Source: DATFNI01 sp963787205
GTDB lineage: Bacteria > Bacteroidota > Rhodothermia > Balneolales > DATFMH01
Length of the DNA: 64,000 nt
Assembly (NCBI GenBank): GCA_963787205.1
Contig: CAWBCD010000029.1
Coordinates: 133,247 to 197,246, forward strand
Direction of reading: 5' to 3'
Under the pieces are notes generated by a model. That model was given only the letters and a program-made list of their open reading frames with translations, had not been told where the DNA came from and ran no database searches. A program made the position numbers and the translations under genes. Shown here piece after piece: positions 62,308-64,000 of the stretch. Each line of letters opens with the position of its first letter. The stretch's first letter is position 1.

Positions 62308-63015
62308 ATGGAACAGAAAAATAAAAAAGGGAAAATCAATCATTTTCCTGAGAAATACCGCGATGAACTGTCGAGCGATATTTGGAGTATTTTTAAAATT
62401 ATGGGAGAATTTGTGGAAGGCTATGACCGTCTTCTGAAAATTGGTCCTTGTGTTTCGGTATTTGGATCGTCTCAGCTTAACAGCGGAATAAAATATTATG
62501 ATATGGCGGTTCAACTCGCTGAAAAGCTGACAAGACATGGCTTTGGCATTATTACCGGTGGCGGACCGGGATTGATGGAAGCGGCTAACAAAGGCGCCAG
62601 GCTTGGGAACGGTAAGTCGGTGGGATTGAATATCTCATTACCTTTTGAAGAAAAACCCAATCAATTTATTGATCCGAATTATTCTATCGACTTCAATTAT
62701 TTTTTTGCCAGGAAGGTGATGTTTGTAAAATATTCGCAGGGTTTTGTAGTCTTTCCTGGCGGTTTGGGGACATTGGATGAGTTTTTCGAGGCTCTGACAT
62801 TGATGCAAACACGAAAGATCTCACGGTTCCCTGTAGTCATGATCGGAACCGAATATTGGGCAGGTATGATCGACTGGATGAAAAATACAATGATTGAAAA
62901 TCATACCATTGCACCTGAAGATATCCATTTGTTTCATTTAACCGATGATATTGACGAAGCAGTATCCTTTATTTATAAATTTTATCAGGAACATGAGCTC
63001 AGTCCAAATTTCTAA
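62308..63015 (+). CDS. LOG family protein (TIGR00730 Rossmann fold)
   Basis: The 235-residue protein has the two LOG signatures: ITGGGPGLMEAANKGA near residue 88 and FPGGLGTLDEFFEALTLMQ near residue 150 (PGGxGTxxE). Members hydrolyse nucleoside 5'-monophosphates such as cytokinin ribotides or purine/pyrimidine nucleotides; older annotations as lysine decarboxylase are wrong. It starts 15 bases after the DUF5683 gene. There is no signal peptide, so it is cytosolic. The substrate is not decidable from sequence. Confidence 0.9.
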   Translation: MEQKNKKGKINHFPEKYRDELSSDIWSIFKIMGEFVEGYDRLLKIGPCVSVFGSSQLNSGIKYYDMAVQLAEKLTRHGFGIITGGGPGLMEAANKGARLGNGKSVGLNISLPFEEKPNQFIDPNYSIDFNYFFARKVMFVKYSQGFVVFPGGLGTLDEFFEALTLMQTRKISRFPVVMIGTEYWAGMIDWMKNTMIENHTIAPEDIHLFHLTDDIDEAVSFIYKFYQEHELSPNF

Positions 63016-63050
63016 ACATTTATGTAATTATTATTGCAATTCTTAATGAC

Positions 63051-63081
63051 TTTGCTGTAGATTATATGTTCTCTATATTTG
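63051..63081 (+). promoter_or_regulatory. Bacteroidota-type sigma promoter
   Basis: TTTG at 63051-63054, a 19-base spacer, then TATATTTG at 63074-63081 match the TTTG-N19-TAnnTTTG consensus of the Bacteroidota primary sigma factor exactly. The TPR gene starts 66 bases downstream. Confidence 0.7.
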
Positions 63082-63146
63082 TTTGATAATAATATCTTTT
63101 TTAGCTTCGTTTTCCATTTGTAACCCAAAACCCAAATGTCAAAGAT

Positions 63147-63659
63147 ATGAGGTTTCTTAGTCGCATTGCCCTGGTATTCAGTTTGGTCATGATCGCAGTT
63201 GCCAGTATGGGCAGTACAGCACAGGCTCAAACAAAAAAGGATGCCATTGTAGCTTTTAATCAAGGTTATGAGTTTGCCAAGAAGGGATCTACTCAGGCTG
63301 CTATTAGTAAATTTGAAGAAAGCGCAACCATTGCCCAAAAGGTGGGACCTGACGCTAAAGAAATAATGGACAAAGCTCAGGGTCAACTGCCGCCGCTCTA
63401 TTATCAGTTGGCAATTGATGCATACCGGAACCATGATCTTAACGGCTCAATTCAGGCTTTTCAAAAGGCCGAACAAATAGCCAATAAATACGGTAACAAG
63501 GAAATTGCCCAACGTTCGAAAGAAAATGTTCCAAAGCTATATTATGCTATGGGCAATAATGACCTGCAACAAGGAAAGTTTCAGGAAGCACTGGATGCAT
63601 CTAATCAGGCGTTACAACTGGAACCGAATAATCCAAAACCGTACTATCAACAGGGGTAG
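63147..63659 (+). CDS. Secreted TPR protein, 3' end lost at a sequence join
   Basis: The 170 residues begin with a signal peptide (LSRIALVFSLVMIAVASMG, cleavage near AQAQ) followed by TPR-like helices: AIVAFNQGYEFAKKGSTQAA, PPLYYQLAIDAYRNHDLNGS and PKLYYAMGNNDLQQGKFQEA. It ends LQLEPNNPKPYYQQG then TAG, in the middle of a TPR unit where PYYQ.G normally continues with the next helix. The following bases are clearly different in composition and encode another protein. The true gene is almost certainly longer; the stop may exist only because of the join. It has its own promoter at 63051-63081. Confidence 0.75.
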   Translation: MRFLSRIALVFSLVMIAVASMGSTAQAQTKKDAIVAFNQGYEFAKKGSTQAAISKFEESATIAQKVGPDAKEIMDKAQGQLPPLYYQLAIDAYRNHDLNGSIQAFQKAEQIANKYGNKEIAQRSKENVPKLYYAMGNNDLQQGKFQEALDASNQALQLEPNNPKPYYQQG

Positions 63660-63660
63660 C

Positions 63661-64000
63661 CTGGCGCCGCTGCGGTTTTTCAACCTGTTTGGGGGCTGCA
63701 GCGTTATCAGCGGCAACACCTCCATGGAAGCCGCCCTTTTCGCGTCCAAAACCACTTTGGGATCCGGATTTACCGGAAACAGCCGCGACAATCTGCTCTA
63801 TTCCAGGCTTACTATTTTGTGGGGATGGAATCCGTTGATCACACGTTTCGGCCCGGATACGGCTTCCTATCTGGCCCTGGCCAAAAAAGCCGGCGCAAAA
63901 TTTATTTGTGTAGATCCGCGTTTCAACCCCACCGCAAAAGCGCTGGCGGCAAAGTGGATCCCCATCAAACCGGGGACCGACGCGGCCATGCTGATCGCCA
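63661..64000 (+). CDS. Molybdopterin oxidoreductase fragment (DMSO reductase family), foreign-looking
   Basis: Reading from 63661 to the window end gives 113 residues open at both ends: LRFFNLFGGCSVISGNTSME, then ILWGWNPLITRFGPDTASYL, GAKFICVDPRFNPTAKALA and KWIPIKPGTDAAMLIA. This is the middle of the Mo-bis-MGD catalytic subunit of DMSO reductase-like enzymes: the ILWGxNP strand, the DPR loop, and the W.PI.PGTDAA block are standard. There is no start, no Fe4S4 N-terminus and no promoter. By hand count two 60-base lines here are about 60-62% G+C, against about 43% for a line just before the join. It is probably from a different replicon or genome. Confidence 0.8.
   Translation, partial: MAPLRFFNLFGGCSVISGNTSMEAALFASKTTLGSGFTGNSRDNLLYSRLTILWGWNPLITRFGPDTASYLALAKKAGAKFICVDPRFNPTAKALAAKWIPIKPGTDAAMLIA

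Noticed and set aside
1..64000. Mobile element or CRISPR explanation for the module duplication
   Set aside because: No transposase, integrase, terminal inverted repeat, direct-repeat array or tRNA attachment site was found near either module or elsewhere in the window.

Overview
The window looks like a chromosomal piece of a Gram-negative bacterium of the Bacteroidota/Rhodothermota/Balneolota/Ignavibacteria assemblage. The evidence is two secreted proteins ending in a type IX secretion (T9SS) sorting domain with the NYPNPFNPTT signature, a Wzi-type capsule protein, a TonB receptor, a parA-parB-DUF5683 order, and at least one good TTTG-N19-TAnnTTTG promoter. I cannot fix the genus. Coding density is ordinary, and no tRNA, rRNA, CRISPR array, insertion sequence or prophage was seen.

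Layout. 1-4.1 kb holds a surface-glycan module: the 3' end of a GT-A glycosyltransferase, a Wzi-like outer membrane protein, an antisense polytopic membrane protein and a GT4 glycosyltransferase. 4.4-10 kb holds an RND/MMPL exporter, recO, a DegP/HtrA protease and an LPP20-like lipoprotein. 10-16.7 kb holds icd, an M13 metallopeptidase whose lipoprotein signal lies in another frame, a tandem universal stress protein and pckA preceded by a small ORF. 16.7-21.2 kb is a low-density stretch with an interrupted haem-protein-like lipoprotein and a second copy of the glycan module, whose GT4 gene is decayed. 21.4-33.6 kb is a same-strand carbon locus: transketolase, rpiB, a transaldolase/glucose-6-phosphate isomerase fusion, an MFS transporter, a HAD phosphatase, gnd, zwf, pgl and a CHAD protein. 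It covers both arms of the pentose phosphate pathway except ribulose-phosphate 3-epimerase.

34-43 kb holds a zinc alcohol dehydrogenase, then a cobalamin riboswitch heading a BtuB-like TonB receptor and a beta-propeller protein with a T9SS tail (a possible BtuG analogue), then an AT-rich gap with three DnaA-box-like sites, then the B12-dependent ribonucleotide reductase nrdJ. B12 uptake and a major B12 consumer are thus neighbours. 43-57 kb holds a phosphofructokinase with pyrophosphate-type residues, a beta-barrel protein, a PIG-L deacetylase, a DSD1-type PLP enzyme, a GH16 lipoprotein, a TPR protein, a methyltransferase, a ClC channel with CBS domains, a thioredoxin-like protein, a trypsin-like lipoprotein, an RluA-type pseudouridine synthase and uvrC. 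57-63.7 kb holds an ECF sigma/anti-sigma pair, a T9SS-sorted protein, parA, parB, DUF5683, a LOG-family protein and a TPR protein.

The last ~340 bases do not fit. The TPR gene stops abruptly at 63657-63659, and what follows is a clearly GC-richer internal piece of a molybdopterin oxidoreductase lacking both ends. I read this as a chimeric join. Nothing amounts to an obviously new defence or mobile system. The best leads are the riboswitch-BtuB-T9SS propeller set, the duplicated glycan module with one decaying copy, the small ORF coupled to pckA, and the DnaA-box cluster before nrdJ.
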